From Planctomycetota bacterium (GTDB lineage Bacteria; Planctomycetota; Planctomycetia; Pirellulales; Pirellulaceae), in the NCBI GenBank assembly GCA_026692865.1, contig JAPLNI010000053.1, positions 236,888 through 300,887 of the forward strand: DNA of 64,000 nt, in the 5' to 3' direction. Below are positions 9,667 to 18,237 of the stretch, piece by piece. The notes beneath the pieces are model-generated. The model saw nothing but the letters and a program-made list of their open reading frames with translations, did no database searches and had not been told where the DNA came from. Numbering within the stretch: the first letter of the stretch is position 1; every line of letters begins with the position of its first letter. The translations under genes and the position numbers were made by a program.

Positions 9667-10404
9667 ATGAGTACGAAAAAGCCAGCGATCGAGACCACTC
9701 TTCGAATTCCTGGAGCATGGGGGAGCTTTGAAGAAATTTCAGATCGACTACCGAAAGGTTACTCGATGTGCGAGGAAGGCTTGGCGATGCCTGACGGGCA
9801 TGTGATCGAAATGTTCCCGATGAAACCTGATAAAAAATTCGCTGGAATCTTCGAAAGCTCTTGCCGCAGGCCAGCAACCGCCGACGAGCTGGCGATAGTG
9901 AATCGCTACACGGTGAACCTCGGTTTGATAGGTCCTGGCGGTTCTATGAAAGCTGCACAAACGATGATGAAAGCAGGTGCCGCAATTGTTCAAACGGGGG
10001 CCGCCGGAGTCTTCATCGACAATAGTATGCTCGCACACGGAGCAACTCTCTGGACAGAGATTTCCACGGTCTGCGATATCGAGGCCATCAGTTTTGCCTT
10101 CGTGGGAGTGATTCGCGGCAAATCAGAAGTCCGAACGATGGGGATGAATGTTCTTGGGAAGCCAGACCTAACGATGAGTCGCCAAGACTTCAACGAGAAC
10201 ACCGATTCGATGATTGATTTGATCCGTTATGTCTGCAGCACAGAAAAACCAATTGGTGATCGTCACATCATTGCGATGGAAATGGGGGCGCAGTTTCAAT
10301 CACGAATTGTTGATACCGATGACGCACCTGTTGGAAGCCACCTGCATAACCCGTTCGGTCGCTTGCAGTTGGTGAATCTCAAAGCAATTGGTGAAAGCAA
10401 TTGA
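9667..10404 (+). CDS. DUF4261-like protein of unknown function
   Basis: The protein has 245 residues and no signal peptide or membrane segment. The overall pattern is an early IPGAWGSFEEI, a central AAQTMMKAGAAIVQTGAAGVF, and a late HLHNPFGRLQLV. It resembles the DUF4261 family as I remember it, whose function is unknown; the HNPFG end is the best match. The assignment is tentative. It stands alone between clpX and a reverse-strand cassette whose 3' end lies 16 bases away. Confidence 0.6.
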   Translation: MSTKKPAIETTLRIPGAWGSFEEISDRLPKGYSMCEEGLAMPDGHVIEMFPMKPDKKFAGIFESSCRRPATADELAIVNRYTVNLGLIGPGGSMKAAQTMMKAGAAIVQTGAAGVFIDNSMLAHGATLWTEISTVCDIEAISFAFVGVIRGKSEVRTMGMNVLGKPDLTMSRQDFNENTDSMIDLIRYVCSTEKPIGDRHIIAMEMGAQFQSRIVDTDDAPVGSHLHNPFGRLQLVNLKAIGESN

Positions 10405-10420
10405 GCTTTGTACGCTCGAC

Positions 10421-10897
10421 TTATGACGAGGGTAAATTCTCGAGATCGATTAAGTCCTGTGGACGGCCTGAGGCTTCTTTCATTCGTCTCAGCCAAGCTA
10501 GTGATGCAAACCGGCGGCCGCTAATCCAGATTGCATCTTGGAACAAGTCAGCAACCGATGCATGTGGTAGACCTGGTACGTAGTCAAAAAGATCTACATA
10601 GCCGAATTTTGATCCGACCATCATCAATCTGCGACCTCGCACGTACGGCAGATCTACTGGGTAGGTCTTTTCAATACCAGTAGACGGATCAATTTCTTCG
10701 CCGATCCAAAAGGCATCTATTTCTCTTAGGGCATTGGTAAGCGAAAGTTCCACTGCCGCAGTTCTCGCAAATACGATATCGATATCTTGAGTTGCTCGAA
10801 TATGCCCATGAACGATTACCGCATGTCCACCAATAACAACGGTCGGTACATTATGCTTTTCAAGTACATCTAACGCACTAAACATAGATACCGTCAT
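10421..10897 (-). CDS. Nucleotidyltransferase-fold protein (AbiEii/MNT-like), putative toxin-like partner
   Basis: The protein has 158 residues. VIGGHAVIVHGHIRATQDID contains the hallmark of minimal nucleotidyltransferases: GG at 23-24 and the metal-binding Asp38 and Asp40. Such proteins occur in toxin-antitoxin, abortive-infection and housekeeping settings. Known related toxins transfer nucleotides to RNA or protein, but the target here is unknown. The start codon overlaps the stop of the upstream 74-residue gene by 4 bases (ATGA), so the pair is translationally coupled. The long acidic loop after the active site (EEIDPSTGIEKTYPVDLPY) is typical of this subgroup. Confidence 0.75.
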   Translation of the reverse strand: MTVSMFSALDVLEKHNVPTVVIGGHAVIVHGHIRATQDIDIVFARTAAVELSLTNALREIDAFWIGEEIDPSTGIEKTYPVDLPYVRGRRLMMVGSKFGYVDLFDYVPGLPHASVADLFQDAIWISGRRFASLAWLRRMKEASGRPQDLIDLENLPSS

Positions 10898-11118
10898 GGA
10901 CTGTCCTTCTGTGGAGCAGAATGATGAACCGAAGTTTCGATTCTATTTTCTGGTCGGTCACGACGTTGGTGATGGTTTCGTTTCACGAAGGCAGCAAGCC
11001 CAGACGGCGATGCTCGAAGTAGCTCGAATGCGTGCTCATGAAGTCGTTCCGCCAACTCCAATCGCTCCTTGGGGCTCATTGCCAAAGCGTCTCGTTGATA
11101 AATGTGCGTCGGATTCAT
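10894..11118 (-). CDS. Small helical partner protein of the nucleotidyltransferase
   Basis: 74 residues, or 61 if it starts at Met14. A helical segment, MSPKERLELAERLHEHAFEL, is followed by RASPSGLAAFVKRN. In my memory small proteins with this pattern commonly precede GGHA-type nucleotidyltransferases, which supports a real gene and an antitoxin- or adaptor-like role. No DNA-binding fold is obvious. It overlaps the downstream nucleotidyltransferase by 4 bases. An overlapping plus-strand open frame at 10896-11159 is probably a shadow. Confidence 0.6.
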   Translation of the reverse strand: MNPTHIYQRDALAMSPKERLELAERLHEHAFELLRASPSGLAAFVKRNHHQRRDRPENRIETSVHHSAPQKDSP

Positions 11119-11314
11119 TGGTGAAGTTGCGGAGTGCAGCGGATCGTACCGTACAATAAAAACTTCATTGTAGCTTGCAGAAAAAGCACCACAACTTTTC
11201 TCAAGTGCATAACGGCTTTTCGCGTTCGAAAAAACGTACGATTCAATGGATAGTTAGTAAACAGTTTGCGAGTCTAACTAGCAAACGTTACGAGAACACA
11301 CCTTTACCGAAGCA

Positions 11315-12817
11315 CTAGCGGACTTTGCATTGGAAGCGGAGAAAACCGCCCGTTCCGGGAGCAACTGTTTCGGTAATGTTCCAAGTGAGTGTACTGCTTC
11401 CCGCGTCGTTGGGTTCAACAGAGAACTGAGAAGCGATGCTGCTCTTCTGGCTATCGACGACGTATTCAAGTCGCGGTGTCAACGAGTCTTGGATCATGAT
11501 GTTGGTGATCTTTTGATCGCCTGTGTTATCGAAGCGAATCGTGAAGTCGATGATATCGCCTGGTTCTGCAACTTGGTGTGAAGCGACTTTGCAAAGTCTT
11601 ACGCGGTTGTTACCGAGTTCATAGTTGAACAACTCTTGTGGTCCATCTAACGACTCGACGCTATTCGCTGCAGCGTTGTCGACTAAAACAATCAGTTGGT
11701 CAACACTGGTCCAATTGAGAGCGGCTTGCGTCCCCTTGATGAGGAGCGGACGATCCAAATCGGTGTACTCGCCCCGTCGAATAATTGCCAAATCTTCGTA
11801 CGGCTTGAAAGCGTCGCTGATGTCCAGTGCTGGGAGAATTTTTACGACTGGGATTCCACGATTTCGATCACGCAGGGCTTCGATGACTTTGACATTTGCT
11901 TCACGAACAGGCTTGTCGTTGCGCACGACGTTATTCGGAGGGAGAACATCATGCACGCGAGTCGGCTTTTGTTCTAGCAAAGTGGCTTGCGTTGCTACGG
12001 CATGTTCGCTGAGGTTAAGAGAGACAATCTTTCGAATAGATGAAAAACGGGGCGAATAGATTGGAACGCGGCAACCTGTTTGAAGCTCGACGCTTCCGGA
12101 TGTTGTTTCGTATCGAATGATCGTGTCTTCCGAGTCGAGTCCTACAACGGATAGGTCATCGCGTAATCTCGCTTGTGGATAACGATCGCCGCCGTCGTAG
12201 ATAAACTCTTGCGCGTCTATGTGTCGCGTAGGGTAGGGCAGGGGAGCGCAAGAGGTTGTGCAACTGCCGCAATTCGATAGATCGCCACTGGTCGAGAATT
12301 CGGGGAAGACTGGCGAATAGCCTTCCTGTGGAGAGCAGCATTTTCCGCCACATCCGACGTGGGCCGGACGTACCTGTCCAGGAGCAGTTCCGTTCATCGG
12401 TACAGGCCTGGTAGATGGCATCATCGTCGAAACCGGTAGCAGATGCGCCGGAATTCTTTGCGTGTTGATGGCTGGATCGCCCTGTAGCGAGTTCGCAGAG
12501 ACTATTGGCGGTGGATTTCGTGAACTGATCTCTTCGTAGCCGACTGTTTGAACGGTTGACGCATGCTGGAGTGCGTTCGGTGCATCGGTTTGTTCTGGCT
12601 GGGAAGCGATGTTGGATTGCCGCTGTGATTTCTGAACAGGCGTGGCAGCCGCACTTGCTCGTCGCATCGAATGCGAGGCATTGTGGGAAGAGTCTTGGTT
12701 TACCAGCGAACGGGAGCAGCCGACTTGCGCGACGAAAAGAATCGTAGCAACAAGTACCAAAGTCATTGTCAACGATTCGACATGGGAAGGTAAAGACTTA
12801 TTGATTGTTCGAAGCAT
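11315..12817 (-). CDS. Secreted lipoprotein with C-terminal DUF11 repeat
   Basis: The protein has 500 residues. LVLVATILFVAQVGCSRSL shows a signal peptide ending in a lipobox (Cys at about 34). A low-complexity region rich in Ser, Gln and Pro follows, with clustered cysteines (VGCGGKCC, SNCGSCTTSC) near 155-190. The last 90 residues (VAEPGDIIDFTIRFDNTGDQ to TGGFLRFQCKVR) match a DUF11-type Ig-like domain, which is common in bacterial surface proteins. It is last in a reverse-strand set of three secreted proteins and overlaps the preceding gene by 20 bases. Confidence 0.75.
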   Translation of the reverse strand: MLRTINKSLPSHVESLTMTLVLVATILFVAQVGCSRSLVNQDSSHNASHSMRRASAAATPVQKSQRQSNIASQPEQTDAPNALQHASTVQTVGYEEISSRNPPPIVSANSLQGDPAINTQRIPAHLLPVSTMMPSTRPVPMNGTAPGQVRPAHVGCGGKCCSPQEGYSPVFPEFSTSGDLSNCGSCTTSCAPLPYPTRHIDAQEFIYDGGDRYPQARLRDDLSVVGLDSEDTIIRYETTSGSVELQTGCRVPIYSPRFSSIRKIVSLNLSEHAVATQATLLEQKPTRVHDVLPPNNVVRNDKPVREANVKVIEALRDRNRGIPVVKILPALDISDAFKPYEDLAIIRRGEYTDLDRPLLIKGTQAALNWTSVDQLIVLVDNAAANSVESLDGPQELFNYELGNNRVRLCKVASHQVAEPGDIIDFTIRFDNTGDQKITNIMIQDSLTPRLEYVVDSQKSSIASQFSVEPNDAGSSTLTWNITETVAPGTGGFLRFQCKVR

Positions 12818-13562
12818 CGCTTAACGTCTTTCCCTTCGGGAGGTTCTTGATGGGGAGCCATGGAGGCGAACCGAATACAAAATGTTCCGCTTCAGGACCT
12901 TCAATGACGTTGGGGATACGCGAGCCAATGCGCAGGATCGCCAAAGGTCGACCGTAGTAGTCCGCCGTTCTAAGGCTATCTTCGGCAACGGTGATGTCGA
13001 AGACGCGTTGAGGTCCACCGGCGTAGCTAACGGGTTCAGCGTTTGTCGAATCTTCTAGATAAATGACACGTGTTACCATGTCACCTCGGAGAGCCGCGTC
13101 AATGTCCGTTTGGTCGATCTCCACGACGATTGGAAAGCGATGTTCGCGTTCCGAAGGTGGGTACGTCCGATCGATTACTTCAAGAGTTGGGAAAAGTTCC
13201 GCTTCGGGTTCGTTGGGAATATTCGTCATCCGGAATCGATAGACGGGGCCGACCAGGAAGGCAGCTCGCGCTGGACTGGGTGTGTTTTCTGTGAACATTC
13301 CGTCGCACACAAGAGCGAACTTCATCCCGTCCAGTCCTCGGAATTCGACTGGTTGAAAGAAGCCGCGGAGGGCTGGTTGCCGTTGAAGCTGGATCGCTCC
13401 TATCACGCCGGGTGGCATATCATCATGGAGCAGTGGGACGCCAGCTGGGAGCGACGCGGGGCTTCCAACTTGTGCATGCAGTGTCGCGTTTCTGAAGCAA
13501 GCGATGAGTGCTGCTCCCATGAGGCAACGCAGAAGGAACGACGTTCGTATTGTCATGGCCAT
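12798..13562 (-). CDS. Secreted planctomycete protein, paralogue of the 13664-14854 product
   Basis: About 254 residues with an N-terminal signal peptide (SFLLRCLMGAALIACF). The core (VGPVYRFRMTNIPNEPEAEL, FPTLEVIDRTYP, a V-E-I segment, then VTRVIYLED and RPLAILRIGSRIP) follows the neighbouring gene's YRMKLTNIQGRAGVELYPTLEI, VTKVLYLPD and SILAILRLGNKD in order. The two are therefore paralogues. Function is unknown and no catalytic motif is seen. The longest frame uses TTG at 13583; ATG 13562 or 13556 is more likely. It sits in the middle of a three-gene set. Confidence 0.75.
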   Translation of the reverse strand: MAMTIRTSFLLRCLMGAALIACFRNATLHAQVGSPASLPAGVPLLHDDMPPGVIGAIQLQRQPALRGFFQPVEFRGLDGMKFALVCDGMFTENTPSPARAAFLVGPVYRFRMTNIPNEPEAELFPTLEVIDRTYPPSEREHRFPIVVEIDQTDIDAALRGDMVTRVIYLEDSTNAEPVSYAGGPQRVFDITVAEDSLRTADYYGRPLAILRIGSRIPNVIEGPEAEHFVFGSPPWLPIKNLPKGKTLSDASNNQ

Positions 13563-13663
13563 TCCAGCAGGAGTGAGTATCAAGGACTAAGAGAGAGCGA
13601 GTAAGGATGGAGGAGTAAGGCTTCCACCTTACTCCTCATCGCTTAAAACTTGATGTCGATTCG

Positions 13664-14854
13664 TTATCGAATCATCGTTGGTTGTTGGCAGTTAGGATCA
13701 TTTGGATCCATGCCCATACCAGGAGTGCCACCGGCTCCGCCGAACTGATTCGGTGCTACGGATCGGCTAGCGTGTTCGTAGGGTGGTCGACCGGATGGGA
13801 AGCCAGGATGAATGTTCTGCTCGCGAATGTTGACCCGGCTTGGCGGAGTCGGGTACGACTGGCCAGGCTGGCTTCGCACGTTGATTTTCATCTTCTCAAC
13901 TGGGTCAGGAATGTTCATGTGGGTGTGATTCTTCATCACATGCTTTTGAAGACCTGCTGGATGTCCCAATGGAATGTGAGGAGGTCCTACAAGGCCGATC
14001 GGTGTGCCGGTTTGAGGCATGCCGTACTGCGGAGCAGAGACTCCGGCGACCATGTTTGGTGGATTCATGTATGGATTGGCTGGCTGTCCATCCGGTCCAC
14101 ACATCATCCCGCCGCCCATGCCACCACCCATGCCGTCATAGAACATGCCACCGCCGACGATCGACGGACCTGACATCTCAACGTCCTTGTTACCAAGTCG
14201 AAGGATCGCAAGGATCGAACCACGACGATCGGCTTCAATGATTGGGTCCAAGCCTGGCTCCAAACGTGTGCTGACAAGCGTGTCGATTCCGGCGAGCGCG
14301 TCACCTTGGAATTCTGGATCTGGTAAGTAAAGCACTTTGGTGACAAAGTTGCTCGAGAGAGCTTGTTCAAAGTCCTCTTCGCTGAACTGGATTGGTACAG
14401 CGTTGTGGGCTAGATAAGCAGCCGTCCGAGGTGTCGACATGGCGATCTCGAGAGTCGGATAAAGCTCAACTCCAGCGCGACCTTGAATGTTGGTCAGCTT
14501 CATTCGGTAGATGCCACCTTGAGGAAATTCCAGTCGGCCTGGAACCACCAATGGATCGCTTGTAAACGTGTTGTCGCCGACAACGTCGTACAAGATCTGC
14601 ATCGACTCGGGCTGGTTAAACAGCACCTGTACCTTGGGGGCCATCATGCCCATTCCGCCAGCTCCAGGAACCGGGATGGTCTCAGGTGTGAGTACGCCAG
14701 GACCGGGGCCGCCCACCATTGGGCCAGGCTCAGCCAAGCGTTGGGCCGGAGGCATATTGTGCCGTTGGGCAAACTCCCCAGCCGAGGTAGTGGAGTTAAC
14801 TTGGATGACCGTGCCCAGAGCGGCCATGACTCCTAAGAAATATCTTCTTTTCAT
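13664..14854 (-). CDS. Secreted planctomycete protein with Gly/Met/Pro-rich C-terminus
   Basis: The protein has 396 residues. It begins MKRRYFLGVMAALGTVIQVN, a signal peptide, with GGGAAA before the ATG (GGGAAATCCGT). Residues about 85-235 form the domain shared with the next gene downstream. The remainder is low complexity: MGGGMGGGMM runs, then Pro- and Asn-rich sequence. It is the first gene of the reverse-strand three-gene set. I do not recognise a function; a cell-surface or wall role is a guess from secretion and composition. Confidence 0.75.
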   Translation of the reverse strand: MKRRYFLGVMAALGTVIQVNSTTSAGEFAQRHNMPPAQRLAEPGPMVGGPGPGVLTPETIPVPGAGGMGMMAPKVQVLFNQPESMQILYDVVGDNTFTSDPLVVPGRLEFPQGGIYRMKLTNIQGRAGVELYPTLEIAMSTPRTAAYLAHNAVPIQFSEEDFEQALSSNFVTKVLYLPDPEFQGDALAGIDTLVSTRLEPGLDPIIEADRRGSILAILRLGNKDVEMSGPSIVGGGMFYDGMGGGMGGGMMCGPDGQPANPYMNPPNMVAGVSAPQYGMPQTGTPIGLVGPPHIPLGHPAGLQKHVMKNHTHMNIPDPVEKMKINVRSQPGQSYPTPPSRVNIREQNIHPGFPSGRPPYEHASRSVAPNQFGGAGGTPGMGMDPNDPNCQQPTMIR

Positions 14855-15000
14855 ACGGATTTCCCTTTTTGGGTTCCAACGAGGTTTATCGGGTCATTTC
14901 TGCCTGGACGCCGCTTTGGCTCCAAAATTACAATCCCGTCCATTGCCTTAGTTCGGCACGCGAGCACCCTAATCTTTGAAAAAACCGACATAACCGCCAT

Positions 15001-16098
15001 ATGACTCAAAAACCGAATAGAAGTTCGCCTCTTGGTAGGTTACGCAAACCACCTGAATTACCTGTTTGTGTGTTGGCTCGTGAGTTGATGGTGCTCCGAG
15101 GGAAACATCGAGCTGCTTCATCAGGCTTTTTTTTGATTTTTCTCGTTTTATTTTTTTCTCTCAACAGTACACGTATTTGTCTTTCTCAAGAAGCCAATTT
15201 GCCTCAACCTCTACCTCAAGCCGACGCTATTCCTCTACCGACTCCGCTTGCTTCACAGTCACCTGCGTCGCTGCCCAATAGCCTGGATCCGAATCAATTA
15301 GTCTTGCGAGCGGTCCAACAAGCCGTGTGGGGTCCGTCGGTTCATAGCATCGTCAAACAACGATCCGAACTAGGTGAGTTTCAATTGGTTGGCGAGGGGG
15401 AATATTGGGCGGCAGGGCAGGGGACTGGGCAACTGAAAATGACGATGCAATTGATGGCTGGCGAATTGCAAACGAACATGCTCCAAGTCAGTGATGGGCG
15501 ATTGGTTTGGACCAGCACTAGTGATGACGAGCCACCACGAAGAGTGTTCTTGGACGAAGTTCGCAGGGAACTCGGCAGCATGGCTCGCAATCCGACGGGC
15601 CATCCGCAAGCAGCCCTTTATCTCGCAATTGGAGGGCACGCAGAAATGCTGAGATGCCTTTACTATCGATACCGCTGGTTCAAAGTGTGGGCAGGCAAAG
15701 ATGAAAAAGGAACAAACGTTTGGCAGTTGGTGGGGACGCTGAGGACGGAGGCTCCGAGTATCGCTTCTTATTCGATTGTCGACAGCTATTTCATTCAACA
15801 GGCGCCTCCGCCCGAGCTTCCGACCGATGTACGGTTAACTCTGGATCGTGATGGCAAGCTACCGTTGTTCCCTTACAAAGTGGAGTACTTTCGCCGCGAA
15901 CCGAGCCTCGACGGGATTCCCGGAAAATTGGTTCTTCTTTCTTCAGTCACCCATACTGAAATTGAGACTCCAATTACAATCACCAAGGAGTTGTTTCAGT
16001 ACCAAGTCCGCGAAGATGCAGACCGTATCGAAAATGAAACGAATGAATACTTGCCGCTATACCCAATCGCGGATGCCGGCACGGTGCAACGAAGGTAA
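15001..16098 (+). CDS. Secreted protein of unknown function (possible LolA-like fold)
   Basis: The protein has 365 residues. A hydrophobic segment (GFFLIFLVLFFSLNSTRICLS, about 42-62) precedes a Pro/Leu-rich linker. The domain that follows has alternating strands such as GEYWAAGQGTGQLKMTMQL and DGRLVWTSTSD, which is reminiscent of outer-membrane lipoprotein carrier folds; this is a weak pattern judgement. A second strand-rich part near the C-terminus (KVEYFRREPSLDGIPGKLVLL) fits the same idea. The gene is followed 5 bases later by truA. Confidence 0.6.
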   Translation: MTQKPNRSSPLGRLRKPPELPVCVLARELMVLRGKHRAASSGFFLIFLVLFFSLNSTRICLSQEANLPQPLPQADAIPLPTPLASQSPASLPNSLDPNQLVLRAVQQAVWGPSVHSIVKQRSELGEFQLVGEGEYWAAGQGTGQLKMTMQLMAGELQTNMLQVSDGRLVWTSTSDDEPPRRVFLDEVRRELGSMARNPTGHPQAALYLAIGGHAEMLRCLYYRYRWFKVWAGKDEKGTNVWQLVGTLRTEAPSIASYSIVDSYFIQQAPPPELPTDVRLTLDRDGKLPLFPYKVEYFRREPSLDGIPGKLVLLSSVTHTEIETPITITKELFQYQVREDADRIENETNEYLPLYPIADAGTVQRR

Positions 16099-16103
16099 TA
16101 TTT

Positions 16104-16976
16104 TTGAGTTCACAATCTCAATCAGACGAGCGATTCCAAGAGGTACCGTCTCAGCTAAACCTCACAGGCGATTTGTCTGACGGATCGACCCAACGCGTTT
16201 TTGCGCTCACCATCGCTTACGACGGATCCAATTACTCAGGTTGGCAGTTTCAGACCAACGCAATTACCGTCCAGCAACGCGTTGAAGAAGCTGTGGAACA
16301 AGTTTTAGGAGTCAAGACCTCCGTCTTTGGAAGCGGGAGGACCGATTCGGGAGTTCACTCGATTGGGCAGGTCGCCAGGTTGGCCACGACGGCATGGAAA
16401 CACCCCGCAGGTAAACTCGTGCCAGCCATGAATCGACGTTTGCCTCGCGATATTGCAGTGCGAGCGGCTCGTGAAGCACGTACGGACTTCGACCCGGTTC
16501 GGAGTGCAAAGAGCAAACGCTATCGCTACACGATACGATCGGCACCTTGCGATTGTCCTCTGAATCGTCACTTGCACTGGTACTTTCCGCGTCGCTTGCA
16601 CGTTGAATCGATGCAAGAGGCTGCTCAGTATTTGATTGGCTGCCATGACTTCAAAGCCTTCCAAACACTCGGATCTCCGCGGCTTACGACTGTGCGAACA
16701 GTCCGCGACCTTTCGATCGTTACACACCCCAATCGTGATGGATTCGATATTCTGATTGAAATCGAGGCAGATGGATTTCTTTATAACATGGTTCGTAACA
16801 TCGTTGGCGCTTTGATTGAAGTGGGCCGCGACCGCTACGCGCCGCATTGGATGTCAGAGGTGTTGGAGTTAAAAAAACGACGAGGTGCAGGAATGACTGC
16901 TCCGTCTCATGGACTATTAATGCTCCAAGTGGAATACCCCGAATCTTTGTGGATCGATAACGAACAATGCGAGTAG
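16104..16976 (+). CDS. truA: tRNA pseudouridine synthase A
   Basis: The protein has 290 residues. The catalytic Asp81 sits in GSGRTDSGVHSIGQV, and the C-terminal block FLYNMVRNIVGALIEVG is standard for TruA, which modifies positions 38-40 of tRNA anticodon stems. The start is a TTG at 16104; the first conserved residues (RVFALTIAYDGSNYSGWQ) begin at about 31, so an N-terminal extension exists whichever start is used. It overlaps the following glycosyltransferase by 10 bases. Confidence 0.95.
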   Translation: MSSQSQSDERFQEVPSQLNLTGDLSDGSTQRVFALTIAYDGSNYSGWQFQTNAITVQQRVEEAVEQVLGVKTSVFGSGRTDSGVHSIGQVARLATTAWKHPAGKLVPAMNRRLPRDIAVRAAREARTDFDPVRSAKSKRYRYTIRSAPCDCPLNRHLHWYFPRRLHVESMQEAAQYLIGCHDFKAFQTLGSPRLTTVRTVRDLSIVTHPNRDGFDILIEIEADGFLYNMVRNIVGALIEVGRDRYAPHWMSEVLELKKRRGAGMTAPSHGLLMLQVEYPESLWIDNEQCE

Positions 16977-18154
16977 CTCACGTCATCACGCGAATGATCG
17001 TCGGAGGTGCTCAAGAGAACACACTCTATAACTGCCTAGATCTCATTCAAGAGCATGGCGACGAAGTCCTCCTTGTCACAGGACCAACTGACGGTCCAGA
17101 AGGTCGGTTGCTGGAAGAGGGCAGGGCGGGGGGGCTACCAGTGAAAACGATTGACTCGCTGCAACGAAGTATTCATCCAACTCAAGACCTATCGGCCTAT
17201 CGCGATCTGAAGAAGACGCTCGAGCTATTCAAACCCGATGTCGTCCACACTCACAGTGCCAAGGCTGGAGTGATTGGTCGTGCGGTTGGCTGGCGTCTTT
17301 CCAAGAAGTCCGTTAAACCACTCGCAGTAATCCACACGGTTCACGGAGCACCGTTTCATCCGTATCAAAGTTTTGCAGCTCGGTTTATCTATCGTCAATG
17401 TGAAGCTTGGGCTGCCAAGCGATGTCATCATTTGATCTCCGTTGCCGACGCGATGACTACGTTAATGGTCGATGCCAAAGTGGCTCCACGAGAAAAATTT
17501 ACAACGATCTACAGCGGCATGGAAGTCGAGCCGTTCCTGAATTCGGCCAAGTATCGCGAGGAGACTCGACGTGAACTTGGAATAAGTGACGGGGAGATCG
17601 TTGTCGGAAAAGTAGCAAGACTATTTGAGTTGAAGGGGCATGAGTATTTGATCGACGCGGCTCCGACAATTGTCGCCAAACATCCATCGTTGAAGTTCTT
17701 GTTAATCGGTGATGGCTCACTCAGGGCGGAATTGGAGCGTCGCATCGATTCGCTTGGACTTACGAGGAATTTCATTTTCTCAGGGCTTGTGCCTCCCGAG
17801 TCGATCCCAAAATACTTGTCAGCGATGGACATGCTGGTTCACACGTCGCTTCGTGAAGGATTGGCGAGAACGCTACCGCAAGCCCTTATCTCAGGCAAAC
17901 CTGTGGTGAGTTACGACATTGACGGAGCTCGCGAAGTTTGCATTACGGACGAAACCGGGATATTGCTTCCTCCTAAATCGATCGACTTATTGGCAACCGC
18001 CATTTGCCGACTCGCCGCAAGTTCCCAGCTGCGGGAAACCTGGGGCAGGGCGGGGCGGGCCAAATTTACCGAGCAATTTCGGCACACAGTGATGACTTCT
18101 CGTGTTCGAGAGGTGTACAAGCGATTCCTGATCGAACCTTCCTCTGGCGATTGA
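16967..18154 (+). CDS. GT4-family glycosyltransferase
   Basis: The protein has 395 residues. The N-terminal domain opens VAHVITRMIVGGAQENTLYN, the donor-phosphate loop of GT4 enzymes, and continues with KPDVVHTHSAKAG. The C-terminal domain has GKVARLFELKGHEYLIDA and the late acidic motif VHTSLREGLARTLPQAL, where the family's E-x7-E appears as E-G-L-A-R-T-L-P-Q and only the first Glu is kept. It should transfer a sugar from a nucleotide donor to a lipid or polysaccharide acceptor; neither substrate can be told. It overlaps truA by 10 bases, which suggests coupling rather than shared function. Confidence 0.9.
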   Translation: MRVAHVITRMIVGGAQENTLYNCLDLIQEHGDEVLLVTGPTDGPEGRLLEEGRAGGLPVKTIDSLQRSIHPTQDLSAYRDLKKTLELFKPDVVHTHSAKAGVIGRAVGWRLSKKSVKPLAVIHTVHGAPFHPYQSFAARFIYRQCEAWAAKRCHHLISVADAMTTLMVDAKVAPREKFTTIYSGMEVEPFLNSAKYREETRRELGISDGEIVVGKVARLFELKGHEYLIDAAPTIVAKHPSLKFLLIGDGSLRAELERRIDSLGLTRNFIFSGLVPPESIPKYLSAMDMLVHTSLREGLARTLPQALISGKPVVSYDIDGAREVCITDETGILLPPKSIDLLATAICRLAASSQLRETWGRAGRAKFTEQFRHTVMTSRVREVYKRFLIEPSSGD

Positions 18155-18237
18155 TTTGACCTAAAATAAGGGTTAACCAGTGTGGGTAAGGTTTTCCGCT
18201 TACCGATTTTATTGACCGCTAATCCAGCAAGCTTTTC

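Noticed and set aside
10896..11159. Plus-strand frame of 87 codons
   Set aside because: It is antisense to the small partner gene, which has family-like sequence and a 4-base overlap with its neighbour.
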